A DNA stretch of 64,000 nt from Hyphomicrobiales bacterium (GTDB lineage: Bacteria > Pseudomonadota > Alphaproteobacteria > Rhizobiales > JAJFHC01). The notes under the pieces were generated by a model. The model made no database searches and was not told the origin of the DNA. It saw nothing but the letters and a program-made list of their open reading frames with translations. The position numbers and the translations under genes were made by a program. The stretch spans positions 1 through 64,000 of the forward strand of contig JAJFHC010000124.1 in assembly GCA_021775835.1 (NCBI GenBank), in the 5' to 3' direction. Shown in pieces: positions 32,368 to 40,912 of this stretch (position 1 is its first letter; each line of letters starts with the position of its first letter).

Positions 32368-33678
32368 ATGAAGCACTCCATGAACGATCAACTTTTCGCG
32401 CCGGACTACAAGGCTGAGCCCTATTGGTGGGAACGCACACCCCGCCCTGAACTGCCGTTCCAGGAACTGCCGAAGGAAGTCGACGTGCTGATTGTCGGTT
32501 CCGGCTACACCGGCCTGTGTGCAGCGATACAGACAGCACGAGGAGGACGGTCCACATTGATCCTGGATTCCGGCCAGGTAGGGTGTGGATGCAGCACGCG
32601 CAACGGTGGCCAGATCAGCACAAGCCTGAAGCCCGGCCTTGCAGATCTTTCCAGAAAACACGGCCACGACCGCGCCGTCAGTATTCTCCGCGAGGGCCAC
32701 AACGCCCTTGCCTGGATCAAGGAATTCATCGAGAGCGAGCGTATCGATTGCGACCTTGCAAGAGTCGGCCGGTTTGTCGGAGCACACAATCCTACGCAGT
32801 TTGAAAGTCTGCAGCGCAAGATCTCTAACCAGCCCGCTGGACTGGAAGTTGAAGCCTACCCCGTAGGCAAGAATGAGCAACACCAGGAAATCGGGACTGA
32901 TTTCTATCACGGCGGCGTGGTTTATCCAGACCATGCCTCACTTGATCCGGCCGCCTATCATCAAGGGCTCCTGGATCTGGCGATGGAGGCTGGTGCGGAC
33001 GTGACCGGCAACTGTGCCGTCCTGAACATCGAAACCGGTCAGGATGTTCACACCGTGACGACGGAGCGGGGGCAGATTTCGGCTCGTGATGTAATCGTTG
33101 CGACAAACGGATATTCCGATAAGGCCCTTCCCTGGCATCGCCGCAGGATCGTCCCTATCGGAAGCTACATCATTGCAACGGAACCCTTGCCGGGTGACCT
33201 CATTGACGAACTCGCACCAAAGCGCCGTGTCATGAGCGACACCCGCAAGCTTGTGTTCTATTATCGGGTTTCTCCCGATCACCAGCGCATTACCTTTGGC
33301 GGGCGCGTTTCCGTCAAGGAGACCGATCCAGACCTGAGCGCTCCCTTGCTGCACAAGGAAATGGTCAGGATATTCCCGCAACTGGAAAAAACCCGCATAA
33401 GCAGGTCATGGATGGGATTTGTCGGTTACACATTTGACACGATGCCCCATGTGGGTCTCCACAACGGCGTACACTATGCCATGGGGTATTGCGGTTCGGG
33501 TGTATCGCTCGCAAGCTACTTCGGTGCCCGCATTGGCCAACAGGTGCTCAAACTCAAAGAAGGCCAGACCGCACTCGACGGACTGGCGTTTCCCACCAGA
33601 CCGTTTTACAAAGGCGATCCATGGTTCCTCGCAACGTCCGTTCGCTATTACCGGTGGCAGGACAGCCTGAACCGATAG
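32368..33678 (+). CDS. FAD-dependent amine oxidoreductase (DAO family, PuuB-like)
   Basis: About 436 residues. The N-terminal part YWWERTPRPELPFQELP followed by VDVLIVGSGYTGLCAAIQTA (FAD-binding GxGxxG) is typical of PuuB/gamma-glutamylputrescine-oxidase-type flavoproteins; CSTRNGGQIS and the C-terminal GYTFDTMPHVG and AMGYCGSGVSLA complete the fold. The ATG at 32368 is chosen to avoid overlap with the previous gene; ATG at 32380 is possible, and neither has a strong Shine-Dalgarno. In this operon it probably oxidises an N-methyl amine or secondary amine, next to the Rieske enzyme. A cytochrome c gene two genes downstream could take electrons, but this is conjecture. Confidence 0.87.
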   Translation: MKHSMNDQLFAPDYKAEPYWWERTPRPELPFQELPKEVDVLIVGSGYTGLCAAIQTARGGRSTLILDSGQVGCGCSTRNGGQISTSLKPGLADLSRKHGHDRAVSILREGHNALAWIKEFIESERIDCDLARVGRFVGAHNPTQFESLQRKISNQPAGLEVEAYPVGKNEQHQEIGTDFYHGGVVYPDHASLDPAAYHQGLLDLAMEAGADVTGNCAVLNIETGQDVHTVTTERGQISARDVIVATNGYSDKALPWHRRRIVPIGSYIIATEPLPGDLIDELAPKRRVMSDTRKLVFYYRVSPDHQRITFGGRVSVKETDPDLSAPLLHKEMVRIFPQLEKTRISRSWMGFVGYTFDTMPHVGLHNGVHYAMGYCGSGVSLASYFGARIGQQVLKLKEGQTALDGLAFPTRPFYKGDPWFLATSVRYYRWQDSLNR

Positions 33679-33760
33679 CAAGCGGGCTCGTTTCATCGTA
33701 AACAGCTCTCGACGCCCGCCATGAACAAAAGACAACCAACGAACAGTTTTCCCTCTCCTG

Positions 33761-35005
33761 ATGTCGAACAACAGCAAAACCGGCAAAAAACCTAGCCGAT
33801 CCACCACCACGCGCGACCCGGCCATTTCGGTGGAGACGGCGATTGCACTGGGCCTGTCTCTGACCGGACAAATCACCGGAACACAGACGCTGCCGGTCGA
33901 GGAATCCGTGGGGCGCATAGCACAGACGCCCGTCGATGCCATTCTGGATCAGCCCGTGTTCGACAACGCTGCGATGGACGGTTTCGCTGTCGCAACGTCA
34001 GATTTCATTGGAGTCCCTCCATACACAATTTTCTTGGAAAAACCTCCCCGCAAGGATGCACCCCAGGCTACCAGAATTTTTACCGGTGCGCCCATCCCGG
34101 ACGGCGCAGACGCCGTCGTCATGCAGGAGCACTGTAACGTATCGGAGGAGACGGTCGAATTTCGGTCTGCGCCCAAGCTTGGTAGCAATATCCGGCGCCA
34201 GGGTGAAGACTGCCTTCGCGGTGAACGGCTGATCGAAAGCGGAACACTGCTGGATGCCCGACATATCGCATTGCTCACGGCGCAGGGACTCACGTCCGTG
34301 TCCGTGGTCCGGCCTATTCGGGTTGCTTACTTTTCAACCGGCTCGGAACTGCAGCAACCGGGACATCCCTTGAGCACGGGTGAGATCTACAACTCGAACC
34401 GGTTCATGCTGCAGGCCCTGATCACTGAACCGTTCGTTGAAGCCATAGATCTGGGAGCCGTCCCGGACGTGCCGGAAGACCTGAGCAGAGTCATCAGGGA
34501 AGCTTCCAGGCTGGCGGACGTCGTTCTCACCACAGGCGGCATATCCGCCGGCGATGAAGATCATCTGGAGCCGGTGGTGTCTCAACTGGGGGGAACGACT
34601 CATCTCCTCAAGCTTGCCATTAAACCCGGAAAACCTGTGATGGTGGGTACGCTTGGACCGGTCGTCTTTGTCGCACTTCCCGGAAACCCCGTTGCCGCGT
34701 ACGTTACCTTCATGCTTTTGGCTCGACCGATAATTGACCGTGCCGCCGGCATGGCACCTCGATCTCCCCGCATGGTGACGGTGCAGTCGGCATTTGCAAG
34801 AACTCGGCGGCCCGGTCGTACGGAGTACTTGCCTTGCAGGATTACTGGCATTTCCGACTCCGGTTTGCCCATCGTGGATGCCTACCGCAAGGCTGGCGCT
34901 GCCACATTGGTGCCACTCGCACGCGCTAACGGATTTGCAGTCATTCCGCCAGAGGCGGAGAAAATTGACAAAGGCGAAGCGATCCGGTTTATCCCGCTCC
35001 CCTAG
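33761..35005 (+). CDS. moeA: Molybdopterin molybdotransferase (MoeA-like)
   Basis: A 414-residue MoeA-family protein that inserts molybdate into molybdopterin. Visible: the substrate-binding DNAAMDGFAV, IFTGAPIPDGADAVVMQEH, GSNIRRQGED, FSTGSEL, TTGGISAGDEDH and ALPGNPVAAYVTF. These are the conserved MoeA landmarks in the right order. It is located 82 bases after the flavoprotein gene and 36 bases before a cytochrome c gene. No molybdoenzyme or other moa/mob gene is in the window, so this could be a dedicated extra copy serving a molybdoenzyme elsewhere. The Shine-Dalgarno is poor, and the start may be a few codons off. Confidence 0.9.
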   Translation: MSNNSKTGKKPSRSTTTRDPAISVETAIALGLSLTGQITGTQTLPVEESVGRIAQTPVDAILDQPVFDNAAMDGFAVATSDFIGVPPYTIFLEKPPRKDAPQATRIFTGAPIPDGADAVVMQEHCNVSEETVEFRSAPKLGSNIRRQGEDCLRGERLIESGTLLDARHIALLTAQGLTSVSVVRPIRVAYFSTGSELQQPGHPLSTGEIYNSNRFMLQALITEPFVEAIDLGAVPDVPEDLSRVIREASRLADVVLTTGGISAGDEDHLEPVVSQLGGTTHLLKLAIKPGKPVMVGTLGPVVFVALPGNPVAAYVTFMLLARPIIDRAAGMAPRSPRMVTVQSAFARTRRPGRTEYLPCRITGISDSGLPIVDAYRKAGAATLVPLARANGFAVIPPEAEKIDKGEAIRFIPLP

Positions 35006-35041
35006 AATTCAACTCCCGAAACAGCAACCAAGAGGACAATC

Positions 35042-35443
35042 ATGAAGAGAAAATGGGCGTTTTTGGCAACATTCACAATGCTTATGGCAGCACCGCACCT
35101 GGCGCTTGCAACCGACGAAGGCGATCCGGTGAAGGGCAAAAAGTACTTCAAGAAGTGCAAGGCGTGCCATCAGGTCGATAAGGAAAAGAACGTTCTCGGA
35201 CCGCATCTGGTGAACATTATTGGCCGCAAAGCTGGTGTTATTGAAGGATACAAGTATTCCAAAGCCCTGAAGGCCCAAGCCGCAGAAGGCCTGGTCTGGA
35301 CGCCAGAGAATATTGACGCGTTCATAAAAAAGCCGAAGAAGTTCATGAAGGGCACGAAGATGGGTTACGCGGGGGTCAAGAAAGAGAACCAGCGTAAGGA
35401 CATTATCGCCTACTTTGAATCGCTCCAGAAACCGGCGGAATAG
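35042..35443 (+). CDS. Periplasmic class I cytochrome c (c2/c550-like)
   Basis: A 133-residue exported cytochrome: signal peptide KRKWAFLATFTMLMAAPHLALA, heme site CKACH, GPHLVNIIGRKAG after it and the axial Met in KGTKMGYAG. The C-terminal helix (RKDIIAYFESLQ) is standard. AGAGGA lies six bases before the ATG. It is the last gene of the rightward run that starts with the Rieske oxygenase and is followed by a stem-loop. It may shuttle electrons from a periplasmic or membrane dehydrogenase to an oxidase. Confidence 0.92.
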   Translation: MKRKWAFLATFTMLMAAPHLALATDEGDPVKGKKYFKKCKACHQVDKEKNVLGPHLVNIIGRKAGVIEGYKYSKALKAQAAEGLVWTPENIDAFIKKPKKFMKGTKMGYAGVKKENQRKDIIAYFESLQKPAE

Positions 35444-35508
35444 CAGACGAAACTGGCGTAGTCCTGATCTGTCGATCAAAAACAACCACGTCCAGCCACT
35501 ATGATACA

Positions 35509-35538
35509 AGCAGGACACCCGGAAACGGATGTCCTGCT
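35509..35538. terminator. Stem-loop between convergent cytochrome c and putA genes
   Basis: Perfect 9-base arms AGCAGGACA (35509-35517) and TGTCCTGCT (35530-35538) with a 12-base loop. There is no good T-run in either direction, so it is a weak or factor-assisted terminator candidate for the two converging units. Confidence 0.4.
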
Positions 35539-35566
35539 CATTTGACCGAAATATCCCGGGCCAGGC

Positions 35567-38500
35567 TCATGCGGCATTCAATGCCAGCAGCGTGGCATTG
35601 CCGCCGGCGGCCGTGGTATCGATGCACAAGTGTCGCTCAAGAACATAACGTTCGGGCGCAACTCTTTCAGTAATCAACGGCACCAGAACACCGTCACGTT
35701 CAGCCAGGGCCAGACGCAATGCCCGCAGGGTTTCGGTGTCCGCAAGGCTGGCAACCGCGTCAAACCCGTTCACGGATGACAACGCCTCCGCTCCAACGGT
35801 CCCGATGACTTGCGAAACCGGAGCCCCGGCCTTGACCAACGCATCGAGCAAACTCGAAGATTGGGCAAGACTGACAACCACACCATTCCCGGTCGCCAGA
35901 GCCTGAAGTGCCTGCTCTGTCGATACTTCATCGGAAGGCCCCAGGCACAGAACCACGCCACGGGGATGCAGCGTCATTCTGTTGGACTCCCCCGTCGGAC
36001 CAGGCAGATCCGCAGTCTCTTCATCAAGACCGCCGAGCCATGACAAAGTGATGCCGGCACTTTCAAGCGTCTTGCCCACCGTCTCAATACGGTCCTCGCG
36101 GTCCTCCCATCCAGAAACATCGAGACTGTCGATTGCCGCCTGGAGGGCGTCGCCCGTGATCTCAGCCCGGCCGTCACCTGCCACACGACCAGACGAATCC
36201 GTTGCAAGAAAACGACGGACATAGTGCGGGCCACCGGCTTTGGGTCCGGTACCCGACAAGCCTTCCCCGCCGAACGGCTGGGATCCGACGACTGCGCCGA
36301 TCTGGTTTCTGTTGACGTAAACATTGCCGACCCGCACACGGTCCACAATACGTTGAACCCGGTCATCGACCCGGGTGTGAAGGCCGAATGTCAGACCAAA
36401 TCCTTTTTCGTTAATGGCATCGACAACAGCGTCCAGTTCATCCGCCTCGAACGTCGCCACATGAAGAACAGGGCCGAAAATCTCTTCTTCCAGTTCCTCG
36501 ATACCCTTCAGCTTCAGAACCGTCGGCGCGATGAACAGGCCCTGGTCCGGGATCTTCAGAGTCTTAAGCAGTCGCCCCTGCTCGGTCAGTTTTGCGCAAT
36601 GAGCGGCGATGCCCGATCGTGCGGCTTCATCAATTACCGGCCCGACGTCGGTTGCCAGATCCCAGGGGTTGCCAAGCCTCAACTCATCCATGGCGCCGTA
36701 CAGCATCTTCAACGTACGATCGGCCACATCACTCTGAACGTAGAGCATGCGCAAGGCCGAACAGCGTTGGCCTGCACTCTGGAATGCCGAAGCCAGAATG
36801 TCGCGAACCGCCTGTTCGGGCAGTGCCGTGGAATCAACGATCATCGCGTTGAGACCGCCGGTCTCGGCGATCAGCGGCGCATCCGGTGCGACGACTTTGG
36901 CCATGGCGCGATTGATTGTCTGCGCCGTTGCCGTAGAACCGGTAAAGCAGACTCCGGCCATGCCGGGATCCGAAGTAATCGGCCCGCCAACCACGGAACC
37001 GCTGCCGGGCAACAATTGCAGAGCGGCTTTTGGAACACCGGCTTCGTGCATGAGAGCGACGGCCCTGGCCGCAATCAGGGTTGTCTGCTGTGAAGGCTTA
37101 GCAATGACCGCATTGCCGGCGGCAAGCGCTGCAACGATCTGTCCCGTGAAAATCGCCAGCGGGAAGTTCCACGGCGAAATACAACCGATAACACCACGGG
37201 CCTCACCGGCGCCATCCAGACGAATTGCTTCATTCGGATAGAACCTTGCAAAATCAACGGCTTCCCGGACTTCACCAACGCAGTCCAGCATGATCTTGCC
37301 GGCCTCCCGGGCAGCCAGGGCGAACAGTTCCGGCGCATTGGCCTCGTAGAGGTCGCCGATCCGTCTCAGACACGCCGCGCGTTCCGCAACCGGCCGACTG
37401 GACCAATCCCTGAAGCCGTCCTGGCCGGCCGCAATGGCATTGGCAACGTCTTCCGGTGATGCGTACGTCACATGCCCCACTAGGTCTGTCGGATCCGCAG
37501 GGTTTCGGATCTCACGAATGTCGGCGCCGGTCACTGCCGACGCGATCAATGGCCCGGCATCCCAGGTTTGAATTCTGAATCTTTCACGGTCCCGGTCGAT
37601 CTGAGAAAGTGTCGGCACATCGGTGATGTCCCAGCCCTTCGCATTCAGCCGGCCGTTGCCAAAAATGTCGACTGGTGCCGGAATGTTTGGATTGGAGTTT
37701 TCCGGTGAAATGTTCTTCACGGCCTCAATCGGATCACGGGCTATGTCTTCCGGGGCGATCGCTTCATCGACGATCTGGTTGACGAAGGAACTGTTGGCGC
37801 CGTTTTCAAGCAACCGGCGCACAAGATAGGCCAGCAGGTCCTGATGGGCGCCGACCGGTGCATAAACCCGGCAGCGCGTTCCTTCGTTACTGTGAACAGC
37901 GTCGTGGAGGGACTCGCCCATGCCGTGCAGGCGCTGAAACTCGAAAGCGGACTTGTCGGCAGCCAGATGGAGAATTGTTGCGGCCGAGTGGGCGTTGTGT
38001 GTCGCAAACTGCGGGTAGATCCGGTCTGTCATGCCCAAGAGCTTCTTTGCACATGAGATATAGGAAACGTCCGTATTCATCTTGCGCGTGAAAACCGGAT
38101 AGCCATCGAGACCCAGAACCTGGGCCCGCTTGATTTCCGTATCCCAGTAGGCCCCTTTGACCAGACGGACCATGATCTTGCGATCGAACCGTTCCGCGAG
38201 ATCATACAGCCAGTCGATCACAGGTGCTGCCCGTGGGCCGTAGGCCTGAACCACGACGCCGAACCCGTCCCAACCGGCAAGGGCTGGGTCCGACAAGACG
38301 GCTTCAATCACATCGAGAGACAGGTCGAGCCGATCCGCCTCCTCTGCATCGACGTTAAGACCCATGTTCGCCGATTTTGCCAACAAAGCCAGCGATCGGG
38401 CCCGGCCGGCCAGTTCCGAAAGAACACGGTCCCGCTGGGCGTATTCGTAGCGTGCATGCAATGCCGAAAATTTAACCGAAATCCCCGGGTTCTCGCGGAT

Positions 38501-39214
38501 GTCGTCACTGGTGCACGCCGGGGCCAGTGCCGTGATCGCATCGGAATAAGCCAGATGGTAGCGCCTGGCATCGGCTTCCGTTCGGGCGGCCTCGCCGAGC
38601 ATGTCATAGGAATAGGTGTAGCCCTGTTTTTCCAGTTTCTGAGCATTCTCGGACGCTTCCTCGATCGTGCGGCCGAGCACGAACTGACGGCCAAGTTCCT
38701 TCATGGCTTCGCCGACGGCCGTACGAACAACAGGTTCGCCGAGGCGCCGGATAACCCCGTGCAGGATGCCCACAAGACCTTCGTCCTCCGAAGGCGTGAT
38801 GACCTTGCCGGTGATCATCAGCGCCCATGTGGAGGCGTTGACCAGTGATGAACTTGAATGCCCCAGATGGGCACCCCACCGGCCTGCAGACACCTTGTCT
38901 TCAATCAGTGCATCGATCGTCTCCTCATCGGGCACGCGAAGCAGTGCCTCGGCCAGGCACATCAACGCGACGCCCTCCTTGGTGGAGAGTCCGTACTCCC
39001 CAAGAAAACTCTCCATTGCCGTGGGCGACGACGTCTGACGCACGGAACGGACCAAGTCCGCTGCACGGGACGTGATAACCTTCCCGTCTTCCGGTGAAAT
39101 GCCCGCGTCGGCGATTAATCGGGCGACGGTTTCGCGCTCGTCGGCCATGTAGGCCGCTCTCACTTTGAGCCGGAGATCACTGATGCTGCTGGAATCAGAG
39201 TTTGCTAGTGCCAT
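35567..39214 (-). CDS. putA: Bifunctional proline dehydrogenase / L-glutamate gamma-semialdehyde dehydrogenase
   Basis: A 1215-residue PutA that converts proline to glutamate. The N-terminal PRODH half includes SVKFSALHARYEYAQ, MVRLVKGAYWD and FATHNAHSA. The aldehyde dehydrogenase half has IGCISPWNFPLAIFTGQ, FTGSTATAQ, the general-base ETGGLNAMIVD and catalytic Cys in SAGQRCSALR. A C-terminal extra domain of about 170 residues follows. The start at 39214 has AGGA upstream; an upstream ATG at 39259 lacks one. There is no ribbon-helix-helix DNA-binding domain, so unlike the E. coli protein it is not a self-repressor; the divergent Lrp-type gene likely does this job. Confidence 0.95.
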   Translation of the reverse strand: MALANSDSSSISDLRLKVRAAYMADERETVARLIADAGISPEDGKVITSRAADLVRSVRQTSSPTAMESFLGEYGLSTKEGVALMCLAEALLRVPDEETIDALIEDKVSAGRWGAHLGHSSSSLVNASTWALMITGKVITPSEDEGLVGILHGVIRRLGEPVVRTAVGEAMKELGRQFVLGRTIEEASENAQKLEKQGYTYSYDMLGEAARTEADARRYHLAYSDAITALAPACTSDDIRENPGISVKFSALHARYEYAQRDRVLSELAGRARSLALLAKSANMGLNVDAEEADRLDLSLDVIEAVLSDPALAGWDGFGVVVQAYGPRAAPVIDWLYDLAERFDRKIMVRLVKGAYWDTEIKRAQVLGLDGYPVFTRKMNTDVSYISCAKKLLGMTDRIYPQFATHNAHSAATILHLAADKSAFEFQRLHGMGESLHDAVHSNEGTRCRVYAPVGAHQDLLAYLVRRLLENGANSSFVNQIVDEAIAPEDIARDPIEAVKNISPENSNPNIPAPVDIFGNGRLNAKGWDITDVPTLSQIDRDRERFRIQTWDAGPLIASAVTGADIREIRNPADPTDLVGHVTYASPEDVANAIAAGQDGFRDWSSRPVAERAACLRRIGDLYEANAPELFALAAREAGKIMLDCVGEVREAVDFARFYPNEAIRLDGAGEARGVIGCISPWNFPLAIFTGQIVAALAAGNAVIAKPSQQTTLIAARAVALMHEAGVPKAALQLLPGSGSVVGGPITSDPGMAGVCFTGSTATAQTINRAMAKVVAPDAPLIAETGGLNAMIVDSTALPEQAVRDILASAFQSAGQRCSALRMLYVQSDVADRTLKMLYGAMDELRLGNPWDLATDVGPVIDEAARSGIAAHCAKLTEQGRLLKTLKIPDQGLFIAPTVLKLKGIEELEEEIFGPVLHVATFEADELDAVVDAINEKGFGLTFGLHTRVDDRVQRIVDRVRVGNVYVNRNQIGAVVGSQPFGGEGLSGTGPKAGGPHYVRRFLATDSSGRVAGDGRAEITGDALQAAIDSLDVSGWEDREDRIETVGKTLESAGITLSWLGGLDEETADLPGPTGESNRMTLHPRGVVLCLGPSDEVSTEQALQALATGNGVVVSLAQSSSLLDALVKAGAPVSQVIGTVGAEALSSVNGFDAVASLADTETLRALRLALAERDGVLVPLITERVAPERYVLERHLCIDTTAAGGNATLLALNAA

Positions 39215-39317
39215 GAGACAAATTCCTGAAGACACCGGCACCTGGCCGGCACGGGACATGAGAAACGTTCTTGGGTCTCATGATAGCTCCATCTCGAAAG
39301 CGAAATTTCCCATACTT

Positions 39318-39346
39318 TTGATTTTTTCAGCAGTATTCACTATATT
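39318..39346 (+). promoter_or_regulatory. Promoter candidate for the Lrp-type gene
   Basis: TTGATT at 39318-39323, a 17-base spacer and TATATT at 39341-39346, about 42 bases before the ATG at 39389. The whole divergent spacer (39215-39388) is AT-rich, as is usual for Lrp-type binding regions. Confidence 0.55.
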
Positions 39347-39388
39347 TTCCATCTGATTTAATGAATTACCCTACGAGAAGAGTCAATC

Positions 39389-39856
39389 ATGGACAAACTG
39401 GACGGATACGACCGTAACATCCTGGCTCAACTGCAAAAAAACGCACGGATCACCATCACTGACCTGGCATCGCTCGTGGGCCTCACGAAGACGCCCTGTC
39501 AGCTGCGCATGAAGCGGCTCGAGGAGAAAGGCTACATTCTGGGGTATGGTGCGCTGGTCGACCACGAGCGTTTGGGTGCCGGGCATATCGCCTTCGTGCA
39601 GGTCACATTGAACGACACCAGGTCTCCTGCGCTCGACGCCTTTAACGATGCCGTGCGCAAGGTTCCCGAAGTCGAGCAATGTCACATGATTGCAGCCGGC
39701 TTTGATTATCTTCTCAAAATACGAACAGCCGACATGGCGACCTACCGCCACGTTCTTGGCGAACAGATATCGTCCCTGCCTCACGTCATGAGTTCCAGCA
39801 CGTTCGTCGTGATGGAAAGTGTCAAGGACTTTGCCGTCCAGGCGAAAGAACCCTGA
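39389..39856 (+). CDS. Lrp/AsnC-family transcriptional regulator (PutR-type)
   Basis: A 155-residue regulator with the N-terminal Lrp helix-turn-helix (DGYDRNILAQLQKNARITITDLASLVG) and the C-terminal RAM ligand domain (GHIAFVQVTL, VEQCHMIAAGFDYLLKIRT). It is divergent from putA, the standard position for the proline-responsive activator of putA in alphaproteobacteria. Proline as ligand is inferred from position. Confidence 0.93.
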   Translation: MDKLDGYDRNILAQLQKNARITITDLASLVGLTKTPCQLRMKRLEEKGYILGYGALVDHERLGAGHIAFVQVTLNDTRSPALDAFNDAVRKVPEVEQCHMIAAGFDYLLKIRTADMATYRHVLGEQISSLPHVMSSSTFVVMESVKDFAVQAKEP

Positions 39857-39870
39857 GACCTTTGCTCACT

Positions 39871-39884
39871 TTGATCCAGGTCAA
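39871..39884. promoter_or_regulatory. FNR/FixK-type box TTGATCCAGGTCAA
   Basis: TTGAT-CCAG-GTCAA matches the FNR/FixK pattern TTGAT-N4-ATCAA at nine of ten positions. It lies 67 bases upstream of the DUF6455 gene, and such boxes are known to respond to low oxygen. Confidence 0.6.
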
Positions 39885-39951
39885 AGACGCGAGCCCCATG
39901 ATTTCCCATAATGCACGAGGTGCAAAAGAAACTTGCTCGGGAATCTGTCAC

Positions 39952-40332
39952 ATGAACACCCAAAGCCCCATCGCCAGCATCAAGGATCGTTTCTCGCGCT
40001 GGTGGCGCCAATCCAGGGAATACTCGGAATTATCTACTCTGGATGACAGGCATTTCCAGGACATGGGGGTATGCCGTTCAGATCTTGCGTCTGTCGTCTC
40101 CGGCGCCACCGACGTCGATGACCGGATTCGCGCGATGGCTGAAAAGCTCGGCGTCTCGTACGAAAAGGTCATGGAAGAACACTGGCGAGCAATAGACGTC
40201 GTCAGGTCCTGTGCCACGTGCGGTGAGAGGCGCGTTTGCCGGCATTGGCTCGACGGGACCAACGACTGGAGAACTCCAGGCGACTTCTGCCCGAATGCCG
40301 CAACATTCGAAAGCCTGAAGAAAAAAACCTGA
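39952..40332 (+). CDS. DUF6455-like small protein with N-terminal DUF1127-like segment
   Basis: A 126-residue protein. The N-terminal SRWWRQSREYSELSTLDDRHFQDMGV resembles the DUF1127 pattern. The C-terminal CATCGERRVCRHWL ... FCPNAATFE carries four Cys in the arrangement of DUF6455. The start at 39952 is preferred; an upstream frame to 39862 would include the FNR-like box and is unlikely. The Cys set may bind metal or an Fe-S cluster. With the FNR-type box upstream, a role under low oxygen is reasonable, but the function is not known. Confidence 0.75.
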   Translation: MNTQSPIASIKDRFSRWWRQSREYSELSTLDDRHFQDMGVCRSDLASVVSGATDVDDRIRAMAEKLGVSYEKVMEEHWRAIDVVRSCATCGERRVCRHWLDGTNDWRTPGDFCPNAATFESLKKKT

Positions 40333-40453
40333 AGAAATAGGCAACGTCTCGTCAGACTTCTCCATAACAAAAATGGACAACCTTCGGTTGGTCGCCGTCG
40401 GGGACTCGGTTATTGTGGATGCCTCTTGAACGCGATGGGATCAAACCTTCTCC

Positions 40454-40906
40454 ATGCCTGCAACAAGCATCGAAACGCCGGTCGGCCGGCTCGGCCTGTT
40501 CGAATACGACGGTCACATCGTCAGGTTGACCTGGGCAAGCGACGCCGACGATGAAACCCCATTGCTCCAAGAGGCGCGAGACCAGATCACAGCGTACTTT
40601 GAAGGCAGCCTCAAAACCTTCGACCTGCCGCTGGCACCGGCAGGCTCAGAGTTCCAGAAGACCGTCTTTGACATCATGAGCGCAATCCCCTTGGGCGAAA
40701 CCATGACGTATGGTCAAATCGCAAAGAAACTGGAGACCTTCGCGCAGCCCGTCGGTCAGGCCTGTGGCGCCAACCCGATTCCAGTGATCATTCCCTGCCA
40801 CCGGGTTCTGTCGTCAAGCGGCCTCGGTGGCTTCTCCGGCGCCGGCGGCGTGGAAACCAAAATAAGCCTCCTGCGCCATGAAGACGCCTATCCGTTCCTG
40901 ATTTGA
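40454..40906 (+). CDS. ogt: Methylated-DNA-[protein]-cysteine S-methyltransferase
   Basis: A 150-residue DNA repair protein that removes methyl groups from O6-methylguanine in a suicide reaction. The catalytic motif IPCHRV has the acceptor C115, preceded by MTYGQIAKKL (helix-turn-helix) and followed by LGGFSGAGGVETK. It is a single-domain Ogt type without an Ada transcription domain. It stands alone and converges with codA with a six-base gap. Placement near methyl-group metabolism may be coincidence. Confidence 0.92.
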   Translation: MPATSIETPVGRLGLFEYDGHIVRLTWASDADDETPLLQEARDQITAYFEGSLKTFDLPLAPAGSEFQKTVFDIMSAIPLGETMTYGQIAKKLETFAQPVGQACGANPIPVIIPCHRVLSSSGLGGFSGAGGVETKISLLRHEDAYPFLI

Positions 40907-40912
40907 AACCGT

